Below are positions 1 to 7,353 of a DNA stretch of 20,699 nucleotides, piece after piece. The notes beneath the pieces were generated by a model. The model worked only from the letters and a program-made list of their open reading frames with translations, was not told the origin of the DNA and did not search any database. The position numbers and the translations under genes were made by a program. Position 1 is the first letter of the stretch, and each line of letters starts with the position of its first letter. Origin of the DNA: an uncultured Gammaproteobacteria bacterium (lineage in GTDB: Bacteria > Pseudomonadota > Gammaproteobacteria > Pseudomonadales > Azotimanducaceae_A); contig CAJWGQ010000025.1 in NCBI GenBank assembly GCA_913041025.1, positions 1-20,699 of the forward strand, written 5' to 3'.

Positions 1-484
1 GACTGAAAGTTAGTTAAACCCGCGGGATTTTATAACATTCCGTAAAAAAAGGTGGAACTATTAAATAGCACTTAATATTGACTTCCAATATATAAGATAA
101 ATATATGATTTATTGAATAATTATAAGATTTTTAAATGCGTTGATTTGAGGTAAGGAGTGGTTTCCAGCGAAAATTCTAATTTGGTGGACGTTAAAGATC
201 ACTTAGATTTTTAGCGGTTCTTAGGACTATTGGTCGGAGAGAGCCTACTTTAACAGCATCTTAAGGGAGGAGTGGATCAATAGACTGTCACTGGCAATTG
301 GCGAACGTCTCAACTTGGCGCGACATATTTCCCCTAGCTGTAGTTCTATTTCGGGCTAATTAGATCCTAACACTTTGTGATTTTTGATTGCTCTCGCTTC
401 TCAATAATAGAACCTTTAAGCGTGTTCGCCACAACTTATGCTAGACTTCTTCTCCGCTAGAAGCAGACCAACAAGAATAAAAAC
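1..484. other. Non-coding region upstream of the RND operon
   Basis: No convincing protein gene is seen on either strand. The stretch is very AT-rich from about 60 to 135 and more mixed afterwards. It holds an 8-bp self-complementary CCCGCGGG at 19-26 followed by a T-rich run, a possible promoter at 78-107, and a small inverted repeat CTTCT/AGAAG around 445-463 just before the first gene. None of these is strong. It may contain the end of an upstream unit and a long leader for the efflux operon. Confidence 0.5.
78..107 (+). promoter_or_regulatory. Possible sigma70 promoter
   Basis: A good -35 hexamer TTGACT (78-83) is followed after 18 nt by TATATG (102-107), a four-of-six match to the -10 consensus, in very AT-rich DNA. 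It points toward the efflux operon but lies nearly 380 nt before its first codon, so it would imply a long leader. AT-rich DNA gives such matches by chance; weak call. Confidence 0.25.
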
Positions 485-1600
485 TTGAAAAACTTAGTCG
501 ATAATTTTTGGAAGCATGGCCTTGACCATCACTATATTTTCTGGAGGGTTCTCTTTTTTAGCGTATTAGGGTTGGTCTTGGTGGCTTGTGGGGAGCGACA
601 AGCTCCTGAGGTAGTAGAGCAGGCAATACGTCCAGCAAAAGTCGTGCGAGTTACTGCGAGTGGTATTCCGGCAAGAAGGGTATATGTAGGGCGTGTAGAG
701 GCATCTAATTCGATTGATTTATCCTTTGAGGTCCCTGGTCCGCTATCCAACTTTCCCGTGTTGGAGGGTCAAACTTTAAGGAAGGGGCAGCTGATTGCTC
801 AGCTAGACTCCACTGATTATGAATTAGCGCTAGAAGAAGCTGAATTAGAACTCAAGCTCGCGCTTCAAGACTATCAGCGTAAATCCGATATGTTGAGAAA
901 AGGTGGCATCGCTAAATCTCTTGTGGACGATTCGCTCGCGTTTGCTCAGCTTCAACGGGTTCGACAGAAAAAAGCACAGGAAGCCCTTGCGGACACCATC
1001 ATGAATGCACCTTTTGATGCTTATGTATCTCGGCGGTATGTAGATAATTATGTAAAAACCAGAGTGGGAGACAAGATCGTTCGTTTGAACGACCTTCACG
1101 AGTTATTGGTTGTCGTGAGTATTCCGGAACAAATGCTTTCCACTGTAATTGGTAGTGGTCAGGTCTCATTGCACGCGATTTTTGATTTTATCCCAGACCA
1201 GATGTTTCCGTTGGCCTATAGGGAAAATCGAGGCGATGCGAATTCCATAGGTCAGACCTACGAAGTCTCTTTGTCTATGCCTCGTCCGGATTCCTGGGAG
1301 ATTCTTCCAGGTATGACTGCTGCCGTACTTGTTCATCAAGCAGATCGGCCTGACGTGCAGCTGAAATATTTTCTGCCTATCAATGCGTTGGTCACCGACA
1401 CAGACAAGCGTATGTATGTTTGGGTATATGACGAAAACACCCAGGAGGTGGAAAAACGCTTTGTTAAAGTCGATAGACCTGATCCTAACGGCGTGTATGT
1501 TGAAAGTGGGCTAAAGGAAGGAGAGTTAGTGGTGTCCTCTGGTGCTGATCAGCTTCGAGAGGGGATGAAAATACGATTACTTAACGAAGACACCAATTAA
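485..1600 (+). CDS. RND efflux periplasmic adaptor lipoprotein (HlyD/MFP family)
   Basis: Membrane fusion protein that links an inner-membrane RND pump to an outer-membrane channel. The N-terminus has a hydrophobic segment ending in a lipobox (LVAC, lipidated Cys about residue 35), so it should be an inner-membrane-anchored periplasmic lipoprotein. Next come a beta-barrel/lipoyl-type segment (about 50-110, with VEASNSIDLSFEVPG and GQLIAQLDSTDYEL), an alpha-hairpin (about 110-165) and a C-terminal beta/membrane-proximal part (about 300-371, GLKEGELVVSSG). At 371 aa it has the usual length for the family. The start is TTG: an in-frame stop lies at 458-460 and no ATG or GTG occurs between it and the lipobox; the ribosome-binding site is weak. 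Only 6 nt separate it from the pump gene. Substrate unknown; no TolC-type gene is in the window. Confidence 0.9.
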   Translation: MKNLVDNFWKHGLDHHYIFWRVLFFSVLGLVLVACGERQAPEVVEQAIRPAKVVRVTASGIPARRVYVGRVEASNSIDLSFEVPGPLSNFPVLEGQTLRKGQLIAQLDSTDYELALEEAELELKLALQDYQRKSDMLRKGGIAKSLVDDSLAFAQLQRVRQKKAQEALADTIMNAPFDAYVSRRYVDNYVKTRVGDKIVRLNDLHELLVVVSIPEQMLSTVIGSGQVSLHAIFDFIPDQMFPLAYRENRGDANSIGQTYEVSLSMPRPDSWEILPGMTAAVLVHQADRPDVQLKYFLPINALVTDTDKRMYVWVYDENTQEVEKRFVKVDRPDPNGVYVESGLKEGELVVSSGADQLREGMKIRLLNEDTN

Positions 1601-1606
1601 ACCGTT

Positions 1607-4600
1607 ATGAACGATATTGCGCGCTTATCTATTGAAAGGCCTCTGTATAGCTGGATGCTGGTTTTGCTGTGTATTGTTGGGGGCGTGATAGGTATTGATA
1701 CCGTAGGTAGGTTAGAGGACCCGGTTTTTCCTTTAATGTATGCGTATGTGATCACCCCATATGAAGGTGCCTCGGCCTCGGAGGTAGAGCAGGAAGTTAC
1801 AGACCCCATTGAAGCGGCTCTGCAGGAGCTGCCTTATATTGAAAAGTTAACGTCAAAATCCATCTCTGGCCGCTCCGAAGTGATGGTTGAAATCCAAGAA
1901 GAATATAGTGGCGGAGGACAAACACCGCAGATATTTGACGAGCTGCGCCGACGGGTGTCTGAAGCCTCTATGCGCTTTCCCCCTGGGGTTGGCCCCACGA
2001 TTGTCGAGGACGACTTTGGTGATATTTATGGAATCATGTATGCGGTCTCGGCAGAAGATTACTCGCCAGACGAGATTCATGATATTGCCAAAAAGTTGAG
2101 TACGGAGCTCAAATCGGTCGAGCACGTTGCAAAAGTCCAAGTTGCTGGTCTTCCTAGAGAAGCAGTTTATGTTGAACTCGATAGCCGTAAGTTCGCCCGT
2201 CTTGGTTTACCCATTGATGATCTATTGTCTAGGTTCATAGTTGAAAATCAGGTGTTTTCTTCAGGAACCTTTGTCTCTGGTAGCAGGCGCCTAAGAATTG
2301 CCCCGGAAATGGCATTTAACAGTGTAGAGGCAATAGGTGAGATGCGCATTGGTCAACCCGGGTCTACTCAAATTCTTGAGTTAGCGGATGTCGCGACGAT
2401 AAAAAGAGAACGGATTGAGGTTCCGGAACAAATTATCCGGCATGAAGGCAAGGAAATATTTACCTTAGGGGTCTCGGTGGTTCCGGGTAAAAACGTGGTT
2501 GATGTAGGCAAGAATGTTGATGCCAAACTGGATGAGGTGATGTCCTTGCTGCCTTTAGGTGTTCAGGTTGAAACGATTTATGCGCAGCACACTGCAGTAG
2601 AAGAATCGATCACGGAATTTTTACGTAATCTGATTCTATCGGTACTCACCGTGATCACAGCGTTGTGTGTTTTCATGGGCTGGCGAGCTGGAACAGTTGT
2701 AGGAGCAGCTCTGTTGCTCACTGTGTTAGGTACGATTTTTATTATGTCCTTGGCTGGAATCGAACTGCAGCGTATTTCTTTAGGCGCGTTGATGATTGCC
2801 ATGGGTATGCTGGTAGATAATGGGATTGTAGTAGCAGAAGGTATGGTGATTGGCGTAAGGAGAGGGTTGACTCCTGCTGAAGCTGCCTCCAGGTCTGTAC
2901 GTAGAACCCAGTTTGCGCTTCTGGGTGCCACTATAATCGGGATTACTGCTTTTGGACCAATCAGCTTGTCCAACGATGCGGGCGGCCACTTTTTACGTTC
3001 CTTGTTTCAGGTAGTCGCGATCTCTCTACTATTGAGTTGGGTTTTAGCCATTACCGTGGTGCCTCTTTTTGGCAGTTATTTATTGAAAACTCGAGAGGCT
3101 ATAGAAGAGAAAGATCTATACAAAGGAGCGTTATACGCTCCCTATCGAGCTTTACTGGGGTTCGGCCTTAGACGGCGATGGATAACTGCTATGGTGATCA
3201 TGGGGATCACTGGTGCTTGTATCTATTCTGCGCAATATATGAAGCAGGCTTTTTTCCCAAGAACCAATACTCCTCTTTTTTATGTCGATTACCGTTTGCC
3301 CGAAGGTTCCAATATTTATTCGACTTTAGAAGGAGCAACTGAGCTAGAGGATCTTATTCAGGAATATGAGGAAGTCGAAGCAGTTACTAGTTTCGTAGGC
3401 CGAGGCGCGACCCGTTTTACGGCAATCATGCGTCCCGAGCAGCCAAACTCCTCTTATGCCCAGCTCGTCGTGAGAGTGCAGAATGTGGAGGAAATGGATG
3501 ACTTAATTAAACGAATTGACGCAAGACTGCAATCTGAAAAACCAGGCGCCCAGATTCAGGTTACGCGCGCAGAGTTCACCTCTGGAAGCACTTCGAAATT
3601 TGAAGTCAGGTTTTCTGGTCCTGATAATTCGGTGTTAAGAGAGCTAGGAGAGGAGGCATTATCGATTTATTTAGATCACGATCTGATCGATAGGAAAATT
3701 GATTGGCGCCAGCCAGCCTTGAAGCTGGTTCCAGAATTCAACGAGACTCGCGCCCGGTTGGCGGGAGTTACTCGAGCAGACCTTGCTCAATCTTTGGCTT
3801 ACAGCAGTCAGGGTATTCCGGTTGGTGTGTTTCGAGATGCGGACAAAGTGATACCTATAATCGCTAGAGCGCCATTGGAAGAACGAGGCGGAGTTGACCG
3901 TTTAATGGACCGCTTGGCGTGGAGTCCAACACAGCAAACTTACGTTCCAATATCACAAATTGTCTCGCGTTTTGAGATGCGCGCCGAAGACGCGACGATC
4001 TTTCGTTACGATCGCTTTCGAACGGTACAGGCTCAAGCAAACCCTCCGAAGGGCTTTAATTTTAACCTTATGTTCAGCGAGATAAGAGGGGAGATAGAGG
4101 CGATCCCTTTGCCTCCCGGATATCGAATGGAATGGGGTGGCGAGTTTGAGGCTAATGCGAGAGCTTATGAGGTGATCAATCAAAAAATACCTTTTGCCCT
4201 TCTCATTATGTTTGTAATCACTATCCTGATGTTTGGTAAATTAAAGCAACCCATAGTGATTTGGTTGACCGTGCCCATGACTTTTTGTGGGGTTGCCTTA
4301 GGTCTTCTCGCGACTGACTTAGCATTTACTTTTCCTTCTTTCCTGGGGTTCCTTAGTCTGTCGGGCATGTTGATAAAGAACTGTATTGTATTGGTGGACG
4401 AAATTGATAAGCGTTTCGAAGAGAGCGATTTTAATCTTGCAACTATGACTGAAGCGAGTATCAGCAGGTTACGTCCCGTTATTTTAGCTGCGGGCACCAC
4501 CATTGCTGGTATGTCACCACTTTTGGCAGACGCATTTTTTAGGGAAATGGCTGTCTGTATTATGAGCGGCCTTGCGTTTGCGACCTTACTAACATTGTTG

Positions 4601-4651
4601 GCCGTTCCCGTTTTCTATCGAATAGCCTTGGGCAAGAAGCTGTCTGGTTGA
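1607..4651 (+). CDS. RND efflux transporter permease (HAE1/AcrB-like)
   Basis: Proton-driven inner-membrane multidrug or toxic-compound exporter, partner of the adaptor encoded 6 nt upstream. The 1014 aa match the family length. The N-terminal membrane helix (about 13-32) is followed by the porter region with the family pattern ITPYEGASASEVEQEVTDPIE, then membrane segments around 335-490 and, after the repeat, around 850-1010. The TM4 motif reads LVDNGIVVAE: D404 matches the first of AcrB's two relay aspartates, and N405 replaces the second. The TM10 lysine is kept (LIKNCIVLVDE, K924), as is RLRPVILAAGTT in TM11. The ATG start follows the adaptor stop closely, so translational coupling is likely. 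The D-to-N change suggests a clade whose proton relay differs from AcrB; substrate cannot be predicted. Confidence 0.95.
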   Translation: MNDIARLSIERPLYSWMLVLLCIVGGVIGIDTVGRLEDPVFPLMYAYVITPYEGASASEVEQEVTDPIEAALQELPYIEKLTSKSISGRSEVMVEIQEEYSGGGQTPQIFDELRRRVSEASMRFPPGVGPTIVEDDFGDIYGIMYAVSAEDYSPDEIHDIAKKLSTELKSVEHVAKVQVAGLPREAVYVELDSRKFARLGLPIDDLLSRFIVENQVFSSGTFVSGSRRLRIAPEMAFNSVEAIGEMRIGQPGSTQILELADVATIKRERIEVPEQIIRHEGKEIFTLGVSVVPGKNVVDVGKNVDAKLDEVMSLLPLGVQVETIYAQHTAVEESITEFLRNLILSVLTVITALCVFMGWRAGTVVGAALLLTVLGTIFIMSLAGIELQRISLGALMIAMGMLVDNGIVVAEGMVIGVRRGLTPAEAASRSVRRTQFALLGATIIGITAFGPISLSNDAGGHFLRSLFQVVAISLLLSWVLAITVVPLFGSYLLKTREAIEEKDLYKGALYAPYRALLGFGLRRRWITAMVIMGITGACIYSAQYMKQAFFPRTNTPLFYVDYRLPEGSNIYSTLEGATELEDLIQEYEEVEAVTSFVGRGATRFTAIMRPEQPNSSYAQLVVRVQNVEEMDDLIKRIDARLQSEKPGAQIQVTRAEFTSGSTSKFEVRFSGPDNSVLRELGEEALSIYLDHDLIDRKIDWRQPALKLVPEFNETRARLAGVTRADLAQSLAYSSQGIPVGVFRDADKVIPIIARAPLEERGGVDRLMDRLAWSPTQQTYVPISQIVSRFEMRAEDATIFRYDRFRTVQAQANPPKGFNFNLMFSEIRGEIEAIPLPPGYRMEWGGEFEANARAYEVINQKIPFALLIMFVITILMFGKLKQPIVIWLTVPMTFCGVALGLLATDLAFTFPSFLGFLSLSGMLIKNCIVLVDEIDKRFEESDFNLATMTEASISRLRPVILAAGTTIAGMSPLLADAFFREMAVCIMSGLAFATLLTLLAVPVFYRIALGKKLSG

Positions 4652-4675
4652 CATACAAAATGCATAGAAATTTCT

Positions 4676-5233
4676 TTGAATAGTGCAAAAAAAATTAGTG
4701 TAGGCGTTTTTTGCGGTGCAAGTAATACTGTCGAGAGGCGTTGGATGGATGCCGCAACCGAGTTGGGAAAATTGATAGCTGAACTCGATTATAGCCTGGT
4801 CTATGGAGGTGGTAGGGTCGGTCTGATGGGATGTGTGGCGGATGGCTGCATCGGTGCTGGAGGTCAGGTCCGCGGGGTGATAACGGACAAGTTGATGCAG
4901 ATCGAGGTTGCACACGAAGGACTCGAATCATTGGAAATTACGTCCTCAATGTCTGACAGACGAAACCGAATGATTGAAGACTCTGATGTGTTCATAGTTC
5001 TCCCTGGTGGTGTAGGGACTCTAGACGAATTGTTTGAGGTGCTGGCATTAACGGATCTTGAGTACCATCAAAAACGAGTGGGTCTTTTGAATACTTTTGG
5101 TTACTACGATCATTTGCTCGCATTTCTTGATCATGCGACCAAAGAAGGTTTTATAGCCAAGGAATGTCGTTCTTGGCTTTTTGTCGAGGATGACCCCGAG
5201 ACTCTTTTATCGAGATTAAGTGCCACGCTATAG
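4676..5233 (+). CDS. LOG family protein (nucleoside 5'-monophosphate phosphoribohydrolase, TIGR00730)
   Basis: Cytosolic Rossmann-fold enzyme of the LONELY GUY family; characterised members split cytokinin riboside 5'-monophosphates or AMP-like nucleotides into base plus ribose 5-phosphate. Both signatures are present: GGGRVGLMG (about 44-52) and PGGVGTLDE (110-118), which form the phosphoribosyl-binding and catalytic site. Length (185 aa) is typical. The start is TTG at 4676; the reading frame is the same as that of the preceding pump, whose stop lies 24 nt upstream, and no ATG or GTG occurs in that gap. Short spacing suggests it belongs to the efflux operon. Once misannotated as lysine decarboxylase; that name should be avoided. 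Physiological substrate here is unknown. Confidence 0.9.
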   Translation: MNSAKKISVGVFCGASNTVERRWMDAATELGKLIAELDYSLVYGGGRVGLMGCVADGCIGAGGQVRGVITDKLMQIEVAHEGLESLEITSSMSDRRNRMIEDSDVFIVLPGGVGTLDELFEVLALTDLEYHQKRVGLLNTFGYYDHLLAFLDHATKEGFIAKECRSWLFVEDDPETLLSRLSATL

Positions 5234-5254
5234 CATTATTAGGAGCTCGTAGCG
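5226..5254. terminator. Inverted repeat between convergent gene ends, possible bidirectional terminator
   Basis: CGCTA (5226-5230) and AGC (5232-5234) pair with GCT (5245-5247) and TAGCG (5250-5254), giving an imperfect eight-pair hairpin with a 10-nt loop. It covers the stop codons of the convergent LOG and N-demethylase genes, where a bidirectional terminator would be expected. No clear U-tract follows on either strand, so intrinsic termination is doubtful. Confidence 0.3.
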
Positions 5255-6045
5255 TTAACCTCAAGAAAACAAGCTAATTGGTCGAATTTTTTGCGGCCGC
5301 CAAAATAAATGATTTCCTCGTCGGTAAAACCGTCAAGAACCGTCTTCAGACTATCGAGGGCTTGTGGATAATCGAGAATGGCATGTAGAGGAACGAACCG
5401 AGGATTGATGGTGAACACGATGAAATCCTCATGAATCCGGCACAGGGTCTCTCGTTCTGTTCTTATGAACCAGGAATTTGGCTCATTATTGAGGTCCTCT
5501 TCTGGAGATAAATGCATCCGCTTGGTGTTCCCGTGAACAAACCAGTTTTCTCGCTCGAAGGGACGTTTATGGGTAAGTCCATTGATAAAGCGATCGATGT
5601 TTTCACCTAAGTAATTATTGAGGCCATCAACTGCCTGATGAACGTCCCAAATTGGTTGTCCTATTTTTTTATTAAGGTCCCAGTAGCTCGGTGAGCAAAC
5701 GCAGCCCGCAATAAAACGATTCTTATCTGATGTATCAATGATACATACGTCTTCGGCGATCTGTGAGGCTATGTTGGCAATGGAATCAGGGTACACTGAT
5801 TCACCACCTAGTTCCGTGAACTCTGCCAGCGCTATTTGGCCTGGCTGACTATCCTCTGTAGATGCAACCACCTTGTCGTAACTCTCTGCTAACAACTGCT
5901 TCTTATGATCGAATATTGCTGCCTTTGGGTTAGTGGTAATCCAGGCATCCAGGCTTGTAGGACTGAGCCCCATTTTGTATTTGCGTTTTGATTTCAACCA
6001 GGGTGGATTTTCAAGAATCGAGCTGTCAAAAGCACGGGGAGACAT
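5239..6045 (-). CDS. Heme-dependent oxidative N-demethylase family protein (DUF3445)
   Basis: Resembles the DUF3445 family, whose characterised member is the PAS-fold, heme-binding subunit of an oxidative dimethylamine N-demethylase. Family patterns seen are MGLSPTSLDAW near residues 25-35, CSPSYWDLNKKIGQPIWDVHQAVDG (about 117-141, the usual PS.W...EK.G...IH..V.G signature), RPFERENWFVHGN, and FIRTERETLCRI..DFIVFTI near 195-215. At 268 aa it is within the family range. No signal peptide or membrane helix is seen, so it should be cytosolic. It lies 8 nt after the argE-like gene, so the two are probably co-transcribed. The known demethylase also needs flavin and ferredoxin-type reductase subunits, and none is encoded here. 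The substrate is unknown; any secondary or tertiary amine is only a guess. Confidence 0.8.
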   Translation of the reverse strand: MSPRAFDSSILENPPWLKSKRKYKMGLSPTSLDAWITTNPKAAIFDHKKQLLAESYDKVVASTEDSQPGQIALAEFTELGGESVYPDSIANIASQIAEDVCIIDTSDKNRFIAGCVCSPSYWDLNKKIGQPIWDVHQAVDGLNNYLGENIDRFINGLTHKRPFERENWFVHGNTKRMHLSPEEDLNNEPNSWFIRTERETLCRIHEDFIVFTINPRFVPLHAILDYPQALDSLKTVLDGFTDEEIIYFGGRKKFDQLACFLEVNATSS

Positions 6046-6053
6046 GAGGTTGC

Positions 6054-7208
6054 TCAGGATAGTTTCTTAACGATACTCTGAAGGAAAGCTTTACCTGCTT
6101 CCACTTGAGATAGCTCGATGAACTCATTTGGCTGGTGCGCTTGATCAATGGAGCCAGGACCGCACATCACTACGGAGAATCCTGCTTCCTGAAAGTGGCC
6201 TGACTCTGCACCGTAGGCGACTACTTCTGAGGCATTCTGACCGGTTACCTGTTTGACGAGTTGAACCATAGGGTCGTCGTCCGAAGCTTGGAAACCAGGC
6301 ACGTTGGCCTTTAGAGAGATTTCAATGTAGGCGTTTTGGTTTATGGACTTCATTTGAGGTTCTAGTGTGTTTTTTATGTAATCTTGGAGCTCTTCGAGAT
6401 AGTCCTCAGGATTCTCTCCAGGGACTGTTCGAATATCGGTTTCGAAGGTGCATTCCCTCGCGCATATATTAGCCGCAGTGCCTCCTTTGATTAAACCGCA
6501 GTGAAGGGTTGTATAACCTGGTTCAAAGCCAGATTTCTTGTCCTCGAATTCGGCATTCTTGCTTTGTCTTTCCGCTAGCCAGTTAATGATTCGCCCGGCG
6601 TACATGATCGCGGGTACACCCCGGTGCTGCTGACTCGAGTGAGCTTCATAACCGTATACCGAGGTAAGGAAGTGTGTGATGCCTTTATGGGCCGTCACAA
6701 TTCGCATTTCGGTGGGTTCGCCAACGATTACTCCTAGGGGCTCCGGTATTTCCTGCTTGATCAGATTGATTAAACTCTGAGTCCCTAGGCAGCCGACTTC
6801 TTCATCATAGGATAAGGCGAGGTGAATAGGTCGTTTAAGCGCTCGCATCTCAGGTACTAATGATAAGGCGATCGCACAAAAGGACTTCATGTCTGATGTC
6901 CCTCGACCGTAGAGTCGGCCTTCTCGTTGATTCAAACGAAACGGGTCACTGTGCCAATCCTGTCCATCAACGGGAACCACATCGGTGTGTCCAGATAATA
7001 CGATACCCCCGCCAATATTTGGGCCAATGGTTGCAACCAGGTTAGCCTTATTTCCGCAATCGCTATGAATTAATTGGCTTTCGATCCCATGCGATTCAAG
7101 ATAATTCGAGACGAAATTGATTAGCTCTAGGTTGGAGTCTCGAGACACGGTTGGGATTTCTATGAGCTCTTTTATCAGCTTCAATTGGGGATCAAGTTGA
7201 GTTGCCAT
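6054..7208 (-). CDS. argE: Acetylornithine deacetylase-like M20 metallopeptidase (ArgE)
   Basis: Hydrolyses N-acetylornithine to ornithine and acetate in arginine synthesis, in the cytosol, with a dinuclear metal site. Metal and catalytic motifs of the M20A family are clear: GHTDVVPVDG (metal His74, catalytic Asp76), GRGTSDMK (metal Asp106), DEEVGCLG (catalytic Glu136 and metal Glu137), GEPTEM near 175 and a C-terminal AHQPNEF with the last metal His. The dimerisation/lid domain lies about 180-290. Length (384 aa) is close to E. coli ArgE. The start is the ATG at 7208, diverging from thrS across 145 nt; the ribosome-binding site is weak. No convincing ArgR box was seen in that gap. Because its partner is a putative N-demethylase rather than arginine genes, a related M20 amidohydrolase acting on another N-acyl amino acid remains possible. 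Confidence 0.85.
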   Translation of the reverse strand: MATQLDPQLKLIKELIEIPTVSRDSNLELINFVSNYLESHGIESQLIHSDCGNKANLVATIGPNIGGGIVLSGHTDVVPVDGQDWHSDPFRLNQREGRLYGRGTSDMKSFCAIALSLVPEMRALKRPIHLALSYDEEVGCLGTQSLINLIKQEIPEPLGVIVGEPTEMRIVTAHKGITHFLTSVYGYEAHSSQQHRGVPAIMYAGRIINWLAERQSKNAEFEDKKSGFEPGYTTLHCGLIKGGTAANICARECTFETDIRTVPGENPEDYLEELQDYIKNTLEPQMKSINQNAYIEISLKANVPGFQASDDDPMVQLVKQVTGQNASEVVAYGAESGHFQEAGFSVVMCGPGSIDQAHQPNEFIELSQVEAGKAFLQSIVKKLS

Positions 7209-7353
7209 AGAGATGCTTAATGTTCGGTGAGAATTAGCAATTAAGGATATCCCGACTAATTGATTTCTTCGAGAGTTAATTCAGGGCACTAAAGACTGGA
7301 CGATGAAGCGTGTTTTGGCAGAATAGGGTTTTTCGAGTTGGGAGTTCGGCTCA

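Noticed and set aside
158..214. GTG-started 18-codon ORF behind GAGGTAAGGA
   Set aside because: Too short, no homology and no sign of a leader peptide; the ribosome-binding-like string alone is not enough.
4589..4931. Open frames on the opposite strand of the pump end and LOG gene
   Set aside because: They mirror strongly supported genes and have no recognisable protein features.
7209..7353. ArgR box or clear promoters in the argE/thrS gap
   Set aside because: No TGAATnnnnATTCA-like site; the TTGGCA at about 7315 has no -10 at 17 nt.
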